DNA of 64,000 bases. It comes from Draconibacterium sediminis (GTDB lineage Bacteria; Bacteroidota; Bacteroidia; Bacteroidales; Prolixibacteraceae). The notes beneath the pieces were generated by a model that made no database searches, was not told the DNA's origin, and saw only the letters and a list, made by a program, of their open reading frames with translations. Where the stretch lies: assembly GCF_000949475.1 (NCBI RefSeq), contig NZ_JRHC01000006.1, forward strand, positions 186,001 through 250,000. Reading direction: 5' to 3'. Both the position numbers and the translations under genes were made by a program. Below, in pieces: positions 1 to 9,861 of the stretch; within the stretch, counting starts at the first letter, position 1, and each line of letters opens with the position of its first letter.

Positions 1-204
1 ACGCTTCATGGCCAGGTCAACCACCGGGATGATATTTTGCTGATGTGCACGCGAGGCCAACTCGGGTACTACCCCGCCATACTCTTCATGTACTTTCTGT
101 GAAGCCACCACATTCGACAGTATTTCTCCATCGCGAATGATGGCAGCAGAAGTATCGTCGCACGACGATTCGATACCCATTATTATAATTCCTTTCTCAG
201 CCAT
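1..204 (-). CDS. tsaD: tRNA N6-adenosine threonylcarbamoyltransferase TsaD, N-terminal part
   Basis: First 68 codons of TsaD (Kae1/YgjD family), which transfers the threonylcarbamoyl group to A37 of ANN-decoding tRNAs in the cytoplasm. The N-terminus [20 protein letters not shown] holds the family's 'GIESSCDDT' signature at residues 10-18. The 'PELASRAHQ' segment near residue 53 contains the first metal-binding histidine. The gene runs off the left edge, so most of the protein is missing here. It starts at an ATG at 204 and is divergent from tamB, an arrangement common in Bacteroidota. No defect is visible in the part present. Confidence 0.93.
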   Translation of the reverse strand, partial: MAEKGIIIMGIESSCDDTSAAIIRDGEILSNVVASQKVHEEYGGVVPELASRAHQQNIIPVVDLAMKR

Positions 205-257
205 AAAAATCTTCCCTTTTTTACCTTATTAAAACACGATAAACGGTGCCGGGTTTA

Positions 258-265
258 TATCTTTG
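258..265 (+). promoter_or_regulatory. -7 box of tamB promoter
   Basis: TATCTTTG fits the Bacteroidota -7 consensus TAnnTTTG and lies 60 bases before the ATG at 326. No clear TTTG -33 box is seen upstream, so the call rests on the -7 box alone. Confidence 0.5.
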
Positions 266-325
266 CACTTATTAAAAATAAATAGTTAACAAAACGCGCT
301 ATCCTTTTCATTTTTATTGATTGAA

Positions 326-3300
326 ATGGATTATGTTCGTTCTAAATTTGCAAAACTATTAAAAAAGGCTGGAAAATACTCATTGTTTTGCTGGCAGCAT
401 TTATAATGTTGTTGGGTGGTGCTTTTGTGCTTATTCAAAACAGTTGGGTGCAAACACAGATCACTCGAAAAATAGCCAAAAATCTTTCGAAAGATTTACA
501 TACCAACATTACGATTGGCAAAGTTGATATCGGCTTTTTTAAACGCTTAACACTAAAAGATGTTTTAATTGAAGACCAGCATGGTGATACGCTGATTTAC
601 AGCGAGCAAATTAAAGCGCGGATTGATACCTTAAAAATTAAACACAAACAGGTTGTTTTAAAAGATCTTGATTTTGAAAATAACCGAATATACGTTGCGA
701 AAGACACTGCCGATGTTTTCAATTTTGGTTTTCTGATAGAAGAATTTGGGGCCAATCCTGAAAAGGACACCCTAAATCCATGGACCTTTGCATGCAGTGC
801 GTTTAATTTTAAGGACATGCAAATTAGGTATGTAGTAAACGAAAACGTAAGCCACCCGATTATAGATACTCGTAATTTAAACCTGAAAGTTTCTAACTTT
901 TACTCATTCCGTGATTCGATTGCATTTCGGATTGAAGATTTAAGCGTTGATGCCGGCCCCAACTTACATTTAAAGCAGGCTGCTGCCAACATTACAAACG
1001 TAGGAAAAGTACTCACCGTTGAAAATTTTAACATGGTTAGTAACCATTCGTCGCTTACCAACACCAACATGCGTTTTCAGTTTTACAGCGCCAGAGACTC
1101 AATGAACCGTAGCTTCGACATGGACATTCAAATTGCCGACTCAGAAATTGGCATGCAGGAAATCGGAGCTCTTATTCCTTCGCTTAAAGGAATGCGCGAA
1201 AGAATAAAACTTTCGGGAATTATTTATGGCAGCCTTAACGACCTGAAGGGGAAGAACCTTTACCTGCAAACGGCTAATGAAACCAATGCCTTGCTCGACT
1301 TTTATGTGAACGATCTGCTTGATCCGGCCAATATGTACCTGTTTCTCGATTTAAAAAATTCAAATACAACGTTTGAGGATATCAGCAGTATACGCCTCCC
1401 CAATAGTGCGGCAAATAGTTACATTCGTTTTCCTGAAAGTTTTTACGAGGCTGGCCAACTGCGGTTTAAAGGTAACTTTAGTGGGTTCTTATCCGATTTT
1501 GTAACCTTCGGTACGCTCGAAAGCGAAATGGGCACATTAACAACCGATATATTGGTTATGCCCGAAAAAGAAGGACAGATTTATTATCGGGGAAATCTTT
1601 CAACGGTAAACTTCCATCTCGGAGAACTTTTTAAACTCGAACAGCTGGGAGAAATTACCTTACAAGGATCGGCCGACGGACAATTCAACAAAACCACCGA
1701 GGCTGTTTCGGGTATTTTTAAAGGTACTATCGACAGTATTGAATACAACAACTATAACTACCGGCATCTGTCGATTGATGGAATTTTGCGCGAAAAGATG
1801 TTTGATGGTTTGCTCGAAATTCAGGATCCGAACCTCGATTTCACCTTTATTGGAGAACTTGATTTAAATAATAAAATTCCGCGTTTCGATTTCAACATGA
1901 ATCTGCGACACGCATACACCGGTAACCTGAACTTTACACAAAACTTTCCGGCAACAAACATGTCATTTCAGATGGAAGCCAACTTTACAGGTGATAGAAT
2001 TGACAATATTGACGGGATGATCTCGGTGAAAGAAGGTTATTACAGCAACCGAAACGGCGAGGTAAACCTCCAAGGCATCGAATTTCGCGCCAATCAGGAA
2101 GATGGTAAGAATAAACTTCGAATCGAATCTGATTTTATGGATGCTGAAATTCTGGGCAGTTATAACTTCAAAAGCCTAAAAAACAATTTCTTCCAATTGG
2201 TAAACCACTATGTACCGGCTGCGCGAATACCGGTAGATTCATCAACAGCCAACTCCAATAATTTCGATTATAACATTAATGCAAAAGACATAAACCCGCT
2301 GGTAAAAATATTTGTACCGGGACTGGAATTTGAAGGGCCGTTTTTGTTGTACGGAAAAATAAATGCCCCCAGGAAAATTCTTAGTTTAAACGGCAGTATT
2401 CCGGGAATAAAATATAACGATAACTGGGCGCGCGATGTTTACATTGGTAACAACACCTTGAATGGCCTTTATAACTCCAAATTCAGAATTGGAGAATTGT
2501 ACCAGCGCAATGGACTTATGCTGTATAATTTTACGGTTGACAGCAAGATAGCCAACAATGTGCTCGACAATGTAATATCGTGGAGTAATTTCGATGAACT
2601 AACCTACAGCGGTGCGATTCGAACGCAATCAAAATTTTCGTATTCCGACTCCACACAAATGCGCCACATCGATATTTACAGTCAACCATCGCAAATCTAT
2701 GTCGCCGACACACTGTGGTCGGTAAATCCGTTTTATGCCAGCGTCGATTCAACTTCTATACAAGTAAAAGGGTTTAAAATTCAACATGCCAACCAGGTTT
2801 TCGCGATTGATGGCAGTGTTACCAGCAGAAAAGCAGATGTTGTTCGGCTTGAAATGGAAAACATTGACCTGACCTACCTGGATCAGTATTTCAACAAAAA
2901 GATTGATTTGGATGGAAAAATAAACGGATATTTTGGATTCTCACGCCTGTTTGACGAACCTGTAATTTTATCAGATTTAAAAATCGACAGTCTTTCGTAC
3001 AAAAACGAATACATGGGAAATATATCCCTGTCCAGTAAGTGGAACCAGGCCAATTCTGCCATCGATTCGGAGTTAAAAGTAACCCGAAACAACAAAACAA
3101 ACTTTCACGCTGCCGGCTCCTACACCCCTTCGGCAGGAGATTTGGATTTTGATATAGAAGTTGACAGTGCTTCGTTATTGATTTTGTCGGCTTTTATGCG
3201 CGAGAACTTTTCCAATTTCCAGGGCGTAGCATCAGGCAAAGTAAATCTTGGCGGAAATGTAAAAGGTATCCTTCTAAATGGTGCGCTTTATGGCTCTAAT

Positions 3301-4758
3301 GCCGGTGTTACCATCGATGCGACAAAGGTTCCGTATCATTTTTCCGATTCGGTTTATTTTAAGGATAGAAGCATAATTTTCGATAATATCACGGTTTTCG
3401 ACGACCAGAACAATTTTGCCATTTTTGATGGGGAAATTACGCAGCAGAACTTTCAGAACATGACTTACAATCTGAATTTTCAGTCGAATAAAATAAAAGC
3501 ACTAAATACCACTCAAAAAGACAATGAACAGTTTTATGGTGTGGTAATGGCCAACGGAGGTATCGAAATTGAAGGACAGGCAACCCGTGTTAATCTAACT
3601 TGTTTCGGAACCACTTTACCCGGCACTGATATTAAAATATCGATGGAAAGCCAGAGTGAGCTTAAACAATACGATTTCTTGGAATTTGTAAAACCGGATG
3701 AAGAAAAGGAAGAATCGGGATTTTTCACCAACAGATCGAACCGAGATGCCGGAGGTTTTAACTTAAGTATTACCGTTGAAGCCACTCCCGATGCTCAGGT
3801 TCAGCTCATCTACAATTCGCAGATCGGAGATGTTATTCATGCCAAAGGCGAAGGAATTTTGCTTTTTGAAATGGACAATGAAGGCAACATGAGTCTTTCA
3901 GGAAATTATAATCCAACCGAAGGCGACTACCTGTTCACCCTGCAAAATGTAATGAACAAACGCTTTTCAATTGAACCGGGAGGCTCAATACTTTGGTCGG
4001 GCGATCCATACAATGCTGTTGTCGATCTGCAGGCTATATACAAACTAAAAGCTTCGTTGTACGACCTGCTAAGTGCCTACCAAAACACTTCGCAAACCAA
4101 TCGTGTACAGGTTGAATGTGTTATTAATCTTCAGGACGAACTGATTAATCCAACCATTGGATTCGACATCAATTTCCCGAATATTGAAGAACCACTGCGA
4201 GAAGAGTTGCAACAATTCTTTAAAACCGAGGAGGAAATGAACAAACAAATCCTTTCGTTAATCGTTCTCGGAAAATTTTACACGCCCGAATATCTGCGTG
4301 GTACTTTCGAAGCGCAAAATCCAAATATGATCGGTACCACCGCCAGCGAGGTATTCTCGAACCAACTAAGTAACTGGCTTTCGCAAATCGATGAAGACTG
4401 GGATATTGGTATTAATTACCGCCCCGGCAACCAGGTTACCAACGATGAAATTGAGCTGGCACTAAGTACCCAGATTTTTAACGACCGGGTTACATTGAAC
4501 GGAAATATTGGAAATAATACGAACCAATACGGAAGCAATAACAATAGTAGCCAAATTGTTGGCGACTTTGAAATGAGTGTAAAACTTGTGCGTAGCGGAA
4601 AAATCCTGTTCAAAGTGTACAACCGCTCGAATAACAACCTGATTTACGACACCGCTCCTTATACGCAGGGAATTGGTTTGTCGTTTAAAGAGGAATACAA
4701 TTCAATTGATGAGTTGATTGTAAAATTTGGCAAACTCTTTAAAAAGAAAGAGAACTAG
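326..4758 (+). CDS. tamB: TamB/DUF490 translocation-assembly protein with apparent -1 frameshift near the N-terminus
   Basis: Very large inner-membrane-anchored TamB-like protein that spans the periplasm and works with a BamA-family protein in outer-membrane biogenesis or lipid transport. The main frame (388-4758, 1456 aa) has a hydrophobic segment at its N-terminus, long AsmA-like beta repeats, and a C-terminal TamB domain (about residues 1090-1450, with 'GDYLFTLQN' and 'GSILWSGDPYNA'). The main frame has no ATG before the hydrophobic segment, only a TTG at 388, which would remove the basic residues expected before the membrane helix. An ATG at 326 in another frame encodes MDYVRSKFAKLLKK and reaches A AAA AAG at 361-367. 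A -1 shift there joins it to GWKILIVLLAAF, giving a normal signal anchor and about 1477 aa. The cause could be programmed slippage, an inactivating indel or a homopolymer sequencing error. Family call is strong; the true start is open. Confidence 0.85.
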
Positions 4759-4829
4759 TGTTCACTTTTTCCGGCAAATAAAAAGACTTGTTTTATAATA
4801 TAAATCATAAAAAAAACTGACCAATTTTC

Positions 4830-4859
4830 TTTGCAGATATATTACTTAAGATAATTTTG
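4830..4859 (+). promoter_or_regulatory. promoter of nhaD
   Basis: TTTG (-33) at 4830-4833 and TAATTTTG (-7) at 4852-4859 are 18 bases apart. This fits the Bacteroidota sigma-ABfr-type consensus and leaves a leader of about 35 bases before the ATG at 4901. Confidence 0.65.
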
Positions 4860-4900
4860 CAGTTCTTAAAAGCTAAAACTTATACCTAAAATAATTTACT

Positions 4901-6280
4901 ATGTTTATATTAATGGTTGTTGTATTTGTTCTGGGCTATGTTGCCATAGCGCTTGAGCATCCTCTTAAAGTCGATAAAGCAGCATCGGCTTTAATTATTG
5001 GCACATTATGCTGGGTTGTTTATGTTCTCGGTGCCGAAGGCATTTTGCACCTTGGCTTCAGTCCCACCTGGGAGGCATTCCTCGCAGCTCATCCCGATTC
5101 GCACGGATTACATGCTGCGCATGAGTTTATTGTTGAATCGGAAATCATCCATCATTTAGGCGAAATCAGTGAAATTTTGTTCTTCCTGCTTGGTGCAATG
5201 ACCATTGTTGAAGTGGTTGATCAGCACGAAGGATTTAAGATTATTACCGACAAAATAAAAACCACCAATAAAGTAAAACTACTTTGGATTTTAAGTTTAC
5301 TTACGTTCTTTATGTCGGCATTGCTCGATAACCTTACTACAACAATCGTTCTTGTAGCATTGCTTCGTAAACTGATCGACGACAAACAAACCCGATGGTT
5401 TTTTGCCAGTATGGTAGTTTTGGCTGCCAATGCCGGTGGTGCATGGTCGCCAATTGGCGATGTTACCACAATTATGTTGTGGATTGGCGGACAGGTAACA
5501 GCCGGTAACATCATTGTAAATGTTATTCTGCCAAGTTTGGTGTGCATGGTAGTTCCGTTGGCCATTCTTTCGGTTACCATGAAGGGAAATGTTCAACGTC
5601 CGGCAATCGACGAAGATGAAGTAGAATACAGTACCGAAAAAGAACGAATTCTGTTCCTGGTTTTGGGCGTATGCGGCTTGTTATTCGTTCCGGTATTTAA
5701 AACCCTTACCCACTTGCCTCCATATATGGGAATGTTACTTTCGTTAGGTATTTTGTGGGTTGTGGGCGAAGTTGTGCACAAAGACAAACCAAAAGAAATT
5801 AAAGATAAACTAAAAGTTACTGCCGTAATTCAGCGTGTTGATGTTCCAACCGTGTTGTTTTTCCTCGGAATCCTTTCAGCAGTTGCGGCTTTGCAATCAG
5901 CAGGTCACTTAAATATCCTGGCCACATACCTTGACGATAAACTGGGGAACATTTACCTGATCGACCTTGCCATTGGTGTGCTGTCGTCGGTGGTTGACAA
6001 CGTTCCGTTGGTTGCTGGTGCCATGGGTATGTACCCGATTGCCGATGCAGGGGCCGCTGGTTACCAGGCTGCCTTTGTTCAGGACGGAGCCTTTTGGGAA
6101 TTCCTGGCCTACACAGCCGGTACCGGTGGCAGTATGTTAATTATTGGCTCGGCTGCAGGTGTTGCCGCAATGGGATTGGAAAAGATCGATTTTATCTGGT
6201 ACCTGAAAAAAATCAGCTGGCTGGCGTTAATTGGCTACCTGTCAGGTGCTGCAGTATACTTTGTGATGTTTGGTCTGTAA
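4901..6280 (+). CDS. nhaD: NhaD-type Na+/H+ antiporter
   Basis: Polytopic inner-membrane protein of 459 aa in the NhaD branch of the ion-transporter superfamily, exporting Na+ (or Li+) in exchange for protons. Recognisable segments are 'HHLGEISEILFFLLGAMTIVE', the conserved 'SALLDNLTTTIV' and 'ANAGGAWSPIGDVTTIMLW' stretches in the first half, and 'SSVVDNVPLVAGAMGMYP' in the second half; these hold the acidic and polar residues thought to bind Na+. About 11-12 hydrophobic helices can be drawn. It is a single-gene unit between its own promoter and a strong terminator at 6363. With NhaA near 61 kb it gives the cell two sodium exporters. Confidence 0.92.
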   Translation: MFILMVVVFVLGYVAIALEHPLKVDKAASALIIGTLCWVVYVLGAEGILHLGFSPTWEAFLAAHPDSHGLHAAHEFIVESEIIHHLGEISEILFFLLGAMTIVEVVDQHEGFKIITDKIKTTNKVKLLWILSLLTFFMSALLDNLTTTIVLVALLRKLIDDKQTRWFFASMVVLAANAGGAWSPIGDVTTIMLWIGGQVTAGNIIVNVILPSLVCMVVPLAILSVTMKGNVQRPAIDEDEVEYSTEKERILFLVLGVCGLLFVPVFKTLTHLPPYMGMLLSLGILWVVGEVVHKDKPKEIKDKLKVTAVIQRVDVPTVLFFLGILSAVAALQSAGHLNILATYLDDKLGNIYLIDLAIGVLSSVVDNVPLVAGAMGMYPIADAGAAGYQAAFVQDGAFWEFLAYTAGTGGSMLIIGSAAGVAAMGLEKIDFIWYLKKISWLALIGYLSGAAVYFVMFGL

Positions 6281-6362
6281 ACTATCAAAAAACAGTTGTT
6301 CATAACTCTGTAAGATACAACTGACAGAGCAAACAAAACGGTTAAAATATTACTTATTTTAG

Positions 6363-6398
6363 CGAGGTATAATATTTAAGGTTATACCTCGTTTTTTT
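6363..6398 (+). terminator. intrinsic terminator after nhaD
   Basis: Perfect 10-bp stem CGAGGTATAA / TTATACCTCG (6363-6372 and 6382-6391) with a 9-base loop, followed by seven T residues. Confidence 0.92.
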
Positions 6399-6431
6399 AT
6401 TTTAAGAATTGTAAATAATAATTGGATAAAC

Positions 6432-7124
6432 ATGTTTAACATATTAATGATTCAGACTGATCTTCCACAAGAGTTGGAAGCTATAGCGACCGAGCCGGAA
6501 GGCATTTCAACAAAATTTATAGATCTTGCTATGAAGGGTGGATGGATTATGATTCCGATTTTATTTTTGTCGGTAGTAGCCGTTTACATCTTTTTCGACC
6601 GCTATTTTGCCATAAAAAAAGCCGGTAGATTTGATTCAAGTTTGCTTGAAAAAGTAAAAGTTTATATCACTTCAGGAAAAATAGATTCTGCGGTGGCACT
6701 GTGCCGCAGCAACCCAAATCCGGCATCGCGTATGTTGGAAAAAGGAATCAGCCGAATTGGCCGGCCGTTAACCGACGTAAATGCAGCCATCGAAAACGTG
6801 GGTAACCTCGAGATTTCGAAACTGGAAAAAGGACTTCCGGTGCTGGCATCGGTAGCCGGTGGAGCTCCGATGATCGGATTTCTTGGCACGGTTATGGGAA
6901 TGATTCAGGCATTTTACGATATGTCGAACGCCGGAAACAATATTGACGTTACACTGCTTTCAACCGGTATTTACCAGGCAATGGTAACTACAGTTGCCGG
7001 ATTGATTGTAGGTATCATTGCCTACTTCGCCTACAATATTCTTGTATCGAATGTGGAGAAAGTGGTTTTTAAAATGGAAGCTACCACTTCTGAATTTATG
7101 GATCTGTTAAACGAACCGGCATAA
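6432..7124 (+). CDS. exbB: MotA/TolQ/ExbB proton channel protein
   Basis: Inner-membrane proton-channel subunit of 230 aa that energises TonB. Three membrane segments are visible at about residues 36-57, 136-162 and 180-205. The second and third carry the usual 'GxxPMIGFLGTVMGM' and 'TTVAGLIVGI' features of the MotA/TolQ/ExbB family, and the cytoplasmic loop between TM1 and TM2 is of typical size. It is the first gene of an exbB-exbD-tonB operon with gaps of 10 and 8 bases, so co-transcription and a shared complex are very likely. ATG at 6447 is an alternative start; the 15-base difference would not alter the fold. Confidence 0.93.
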   Translation: MFNILMIQTDLPQELEAIATEPEGISTKFIDLAMKGGWIMIPILFLSVVAVYIFFDRYFAIKKAGRFDSSLLEKVKVYITSGKIDSAVALCRSNPNPASRMLEKGISRIGRPLTDVNAAIENVGNLEISKLEKGLPVLASVAGGAPMIGFLGTVMGMIQAFYDMSNAGNNIDVTLLSTGIYQAMVTTVAGLIVGIIAYFAYNILVSNVEKVVFKMEATTSEFMDLLNEPA

Positions 7125-7134
7125 CCTGTAGTAA

Positions 7135-7542
7135 ATGGCACTAAAAAAGAGAAATAAAGTAAACGCTTCATTTAGCATGTCGTCGATGACCGACATCGTA
7201 TTTCTGTTGCTTATTTTCTTTATGGTTACCTCTACCCTGATTGCGCCAAATGCTTTAAAATTGTTGCTTCCGCAAAGTAACAATCAAACAGCTGCCAAGC
7301 CGATCACAACCATATCGATTACATCCGATTTGAAATACTATATCAACGACGATAACAAGCTGCAAAGTGTAAAATTTGGCGAGATAGAGCCGTTTCTTAC
7401 CAATAAGTTTGGTTCGGGTAACGACGATATTTTTATTTCGTTACATGCCGATCAATCTGTTCCGGTTAACGAAGTGGTAAAAATAATGAACATTGCACGC
7501 CGAAATAAGTATAAAATGATACTGGCAACATCGGCTGAATAG
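7135..7542 (+). CDS. exbD: ExbD/TolR biopolymer transport protein
   Basis: Periplasm-facing partner of ExbB, 135 aa with one membrane helix at about residues 19-38. Asp20 in 'SSMTDIVFLLLIFFM' is the family's protonatable residue, which moves protons through the ExbB ring. The rest is the compact periplasmic domain ('DLKYYINDDNKLQSV', then 'ISLHADQSVPVNEVVKIMNIARR'). It sits tightly between exbB and tonB, which supports assignment to the TonB rather than the flagellar or Tol system; no tolB or pal is adjacent. Confidence 0.92.
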   Translation: MALKKRNKVNASFSMSSMTDIVFLLLIFFMVTSTLIAPNALKLLLPQSNNQTAAKPITTISITSDLKYYINDDNKLQSVKFGEIEPFLTNKFGSGNDDIFISLHADQSVPVNEVVKIMNIARRNKYKMILATSAE

Positions 7543-7550
7543 ACGAAAGA

Positions 7551-8636
7551 ATGATAGAAAGAGAGGAATATAGCGAAAAGAAAAAGGGGCTTGTCGGAAC
7601 GATTGTATTTCATACAATTGTACTGATATTATTGCTTGTACTTGGCTTTTTCACGCCACTTCCTCTGCCTGGAGAAGAAGGAATTCTGGTTAATTTCGGA
7701 AATTCAGAAAATGGATTGGGCGACCGCGAACCAAGTCCGGCACGCCGACAACAACAAACCCCTCCTCCACCTCCACAAACGGCGCAAAAACAATCAACGC
7801 CCCCACCGGCCAAACAAACACCTCCGCCTCCGGTGAAAACTTCAGAACCGGAACCCGCCGAGGAAGTTGCAATGACGCAGGACTACGAAAAAACAGTAGC
7901 CATTGAAGCGGCCGAGAAAAAGAAAAAAGAGGAAGAGCGCAAACGTCAGCAAGAGCTGGATGAAAAACGACGTAAAGAACAGGAAGAAATAGACCGCAAA
8001 AACGCTGAAGAAACAGAACGAAAGCGTTTGGCTGAAATTGAGCGCAAAAAACAGGAAGAAATAGAACGCCAACAACGCGAAGAGGCAGAAAGAATTGCCC
8101 GCGAGGAAGCCGAACGCAAAGCACATGAAGAAGCTGAGCGCCAACGTAAGCTGGAAGAACAACGAAAAATTTCAGAGATAAACTCCAGAACTCAGGGAGC
8201 TTTTGCCAACAGTGGCTCCGGAAGCGGCGGCACCGGCAACAGCGACGGAAAAAGCCAGGGAGCAACATGGCCCGGTGGAAATCAGGGCAAAACAACCGGC
8301 GATCCGAATGCAACAAATTATGGCGACGGTGGCAGTGGCGCCGGAAACCAGGGATCGGGAGCTGGTATTTCATTCGATCTTGGCGGACGTTCAGCAATTT
8401 CCTTACCTAAACCTGAATATCCGGGCAACGATGCCGGAATTGTGGTGGTAAAAGTTATCGTTGACAAAAACGGAAGAGTTACTTCGGCCGAGCCGGGAGC
8501 ACGTGGTACAACCATTGCCAATAAAGCATTTTGGGACGAAGCCAAACAGGCAGCATTAAAAGCCAAATTTAATGTCGATCAAAATGCAGCTGCATTCCAG
8601 CAGGGAACTATTTCGTACCGTTTCAGACTTGATTAG
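7551..8636 (+). CDS. tonB: TonB-family energy transducer with long charged coiled coil
   Basis: 361-aa inner-membrane-anchored transducer that carries proton-motive force to outer-membrane receptors. In order: one membrane helix (about 15-36), a Pro/Gln-rich stretch (about 63-100), a long Glu/Lys/Arg-rich coiled coil (about 118-210), a Gly/Ser-rich linker (about 215-275) and a small C-terminal domain (about 285-361, 'PGNDAGIVVVKVIVDKNGRV') of the TonB/TolA fold. The coiled coil is TolA-like and longer than in classical TonB. TolA-like function cannot be excluded from sequence alone, but the exbBD neighbours favour TonB. Repetitive codons make this stretch rich in false ORFs on both strands. 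Confidence 0.85.
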   Translation: MIEREEYSEKKKGLVGTIVFHTIVLILLLVLGFFTPLPLPGEEGILVNFGNSENGLGDREPSPARRQQQTPPPPPQTAQKQSTPPPAKQTPPPPVKTSEPEPAEEVAMTQDYEKTVAIEAAEKKKKEEERKRQQELDEKRRKEQEEIDRKNAEETERKRLAEIERKKQEEIERQQREEAERIAREEAERKAHEEAERQRKLEEQRKISEINSRTQGAFANSGSGSGGTGNSDGKSQGATWPGGNQGKTTGDPNATNYGDGGSGAGNQGSGAGISFDLGGRSAISLPKPEYPGNDAGIVVVKVIVDKNGRVTSAEPGARGTTIANKAFWDEAKQAALKAKFNVDQNAAAFQQGTISYRFRLD

Positions 8637-8665
8637 GACTAAGTCTCGAGCTAAGAGTGCCTAGT

Positions 8666-8735
8666 TACCAGCATCGAGAATCCAATATCCAGTATCAAGG
8701 ATCAAGCATCCGGAATCCAGTAACCATCATCAATC
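8666..8735. repeat. degenerate 7-bp tandem repeat (ATCCAGT-like)
   Basis: Ten consecutive heptads related to ATCCAGT fill this stretch: taccagc, atcgaga, atccaat, atccagt, atcaagg, atcaagc, atccgga, atccagt, aaccatc, atcaatc. The 7-base period is exact; only the units have drifted. It lies between tonB and the YitT gene. Confidence 0.8.
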
Positions 8736-8801
8736 TTTGCTGACAATTATCTGTTTTTTAATCCATTAAAATTGTGTTCTTTTGCGAAAAATTTCAGTAC
8801 A

Positions 8802-9725
8802 ATGGCATTTCTGACAAAAGACAAAATTTTCAGTAAAAAGTGGATCCAGGACAATCTGCTTTTAGTTTCGGGCTCCTTTATTTTAGCCGCCGCTTTTGTA
8901 TTTTTTGTTACACCACATAAAATCGTTCCGGGTGGCGTTTATGGTATCGCCATTGTTGTGCACTACCTAACCGAAGGCGTTTTCTCCTTTTGGCCCGACG
9001 GAATTCCGGTGGGTACCTTTGCGCTGATGATTGATATTCCACTGATTATTGCCGGAATTAAAATTCTTGGTCCCCGCTTTGGCATAAAAACGATTACGGG
9101 ATCGGTGTTAACCGCTGTTTTTACCGACCTGTTAACCATGTTGCGCCCGGATGCCAAGTTACCTCTAGTGGATGATATACTTTTATCGTGCCTTTTTGGC
9201 GGCGTATTAATGGGATTTGGACTTGGCTTGATTTTTAAGTCGCGTGCTACCTCCGGCGGATCGGATATTATTGCCATGATCATCGCTAAATACACCCACC
9301 TACAGATTGGCCGATTGATGATCTATGTTGATTCGGTGATCGTATTTTTTGGTTTGCTCGCATTCCGCGACTGGGCTATCCCACTCTATTCGCTAATTGT
9401 AATTTACATTTGCGGAAAACTGATCGATACCGCACTTGAAGGCGCCAATTACAACAAAGCACTTCTGATTGTTTCGCGGAAACATGCAGAAATAAAAGAA
9501 AAGTTATTGGTTGATTTAGAGCGTGGAGGAACGTATCTGAATGGCGAAGGTATGTTTACCGGCGAGCAAAAAAAGATTATTTATACCGTTGTGAGTCGCC
9601 GCGAAGTTGCCATCCTTCAGGAATTTATCAGTAAAATCGATCCTGATGCATTTATTACGGTTATGGATACCAAAGAGATACTCGGTGAAGGGTTCCAGAG
9701 CTTAAATCAAAAAGTTAACAATTAG
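8802..9725 (+). CDS. YitT family membrane protein (DUF161 + DUF2179)
   Basis: Inner-membrane protein of the YitT family; the transported substrate or role is not established. The N-terminal half has about five to six hydrophobic helices, including 'FVTPHKIVPGGVYGIAIVV' and the glycine-rich 'RATSGGSDIIAMII'. The C-terminal 80 residues form the soluble DUF2179 domain ('GGTYLNGEGMFTGEQKKIIYTVVSRRE'). The open frame extends upstream to a TTG at 8772, but ATG 8802 gives the usual short basic N-terminus before the first helix and is preferred. It stands alone between tonB and the symporter gene. Confidence 0.88.
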   Translation: MAFLTKDKIFSKKWIQDNLLLVSGSFILAAAFVFFVTPHKIVPGGVYGIAIVVHYLTEGVFSFWPDGIPVGTFALMIDIPLIIAGIKILGPRFGIKTITGSVLTAVFTDLLTMLRPDAKLPLVDDILLSCLFGGVLMGFGLGLIFKSRATSGGSDIIAMIIAKYTHLQIGRLMIYVDSVIVFFGLLAFRDWAIPLYSLIVIYICGKLIDTALEGANYNKALLIVSRKHAEIKEKLLVDLERGGTYLNGEGMFTGEQKKIIYTVVSRREVAILQEFISKIDPDAFITVMDTKEILGEGFQSLNQKVNN

Positions 9726-9804
9726 AGTATTTTCAACACTAATCTCCCACTCCTTTTTCAAAATCATAATCAAAAAGGTTTTGACGCATTAAGTTTTGCG
9801 AACA

Positions 9805-9835
9805 ATTGCTACAGTTCATTTTCTTTTTATCTTTG
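9805..9835 (+). promoter_or_regulatory. promoter of the Na+/solute symporter gene
   Basis: ATTG at 9805-9808 and TATCTTTG at 9828-9835 are 19 bases apart, matching the Bacteroidota -33/-7 consensus. The -7 box lies 26 bases before ATG 9862, and this rules out the upstream TTG at 9796 as a start. Confidence 0.68.
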
Positions 9836-9861
9836 GTGGCTTCATAACAATTCTACAAAAA

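Noticed and set aside
388-390. TTG 388 as the natural start of TamB
   Set aside because: It would remove the basic residues before the membrane helix, while the upstream frame supplies exactly these after a one-base shift.
5221-5580. A 119-codon open frame on the minus strand inside nhaD
   Set aside because: It lies wholly within a clear antiporter gene and its translation has no recognisable features.
7690-8397. A 235-codon open frame on the minus strand inside tonB
   Set aside because: It is the shadow of low-complexity Pro, Glu/Lys/Arg and Gly codons; its translation is Cys/Arg-rich without any domain and no promoter or start context supports it.
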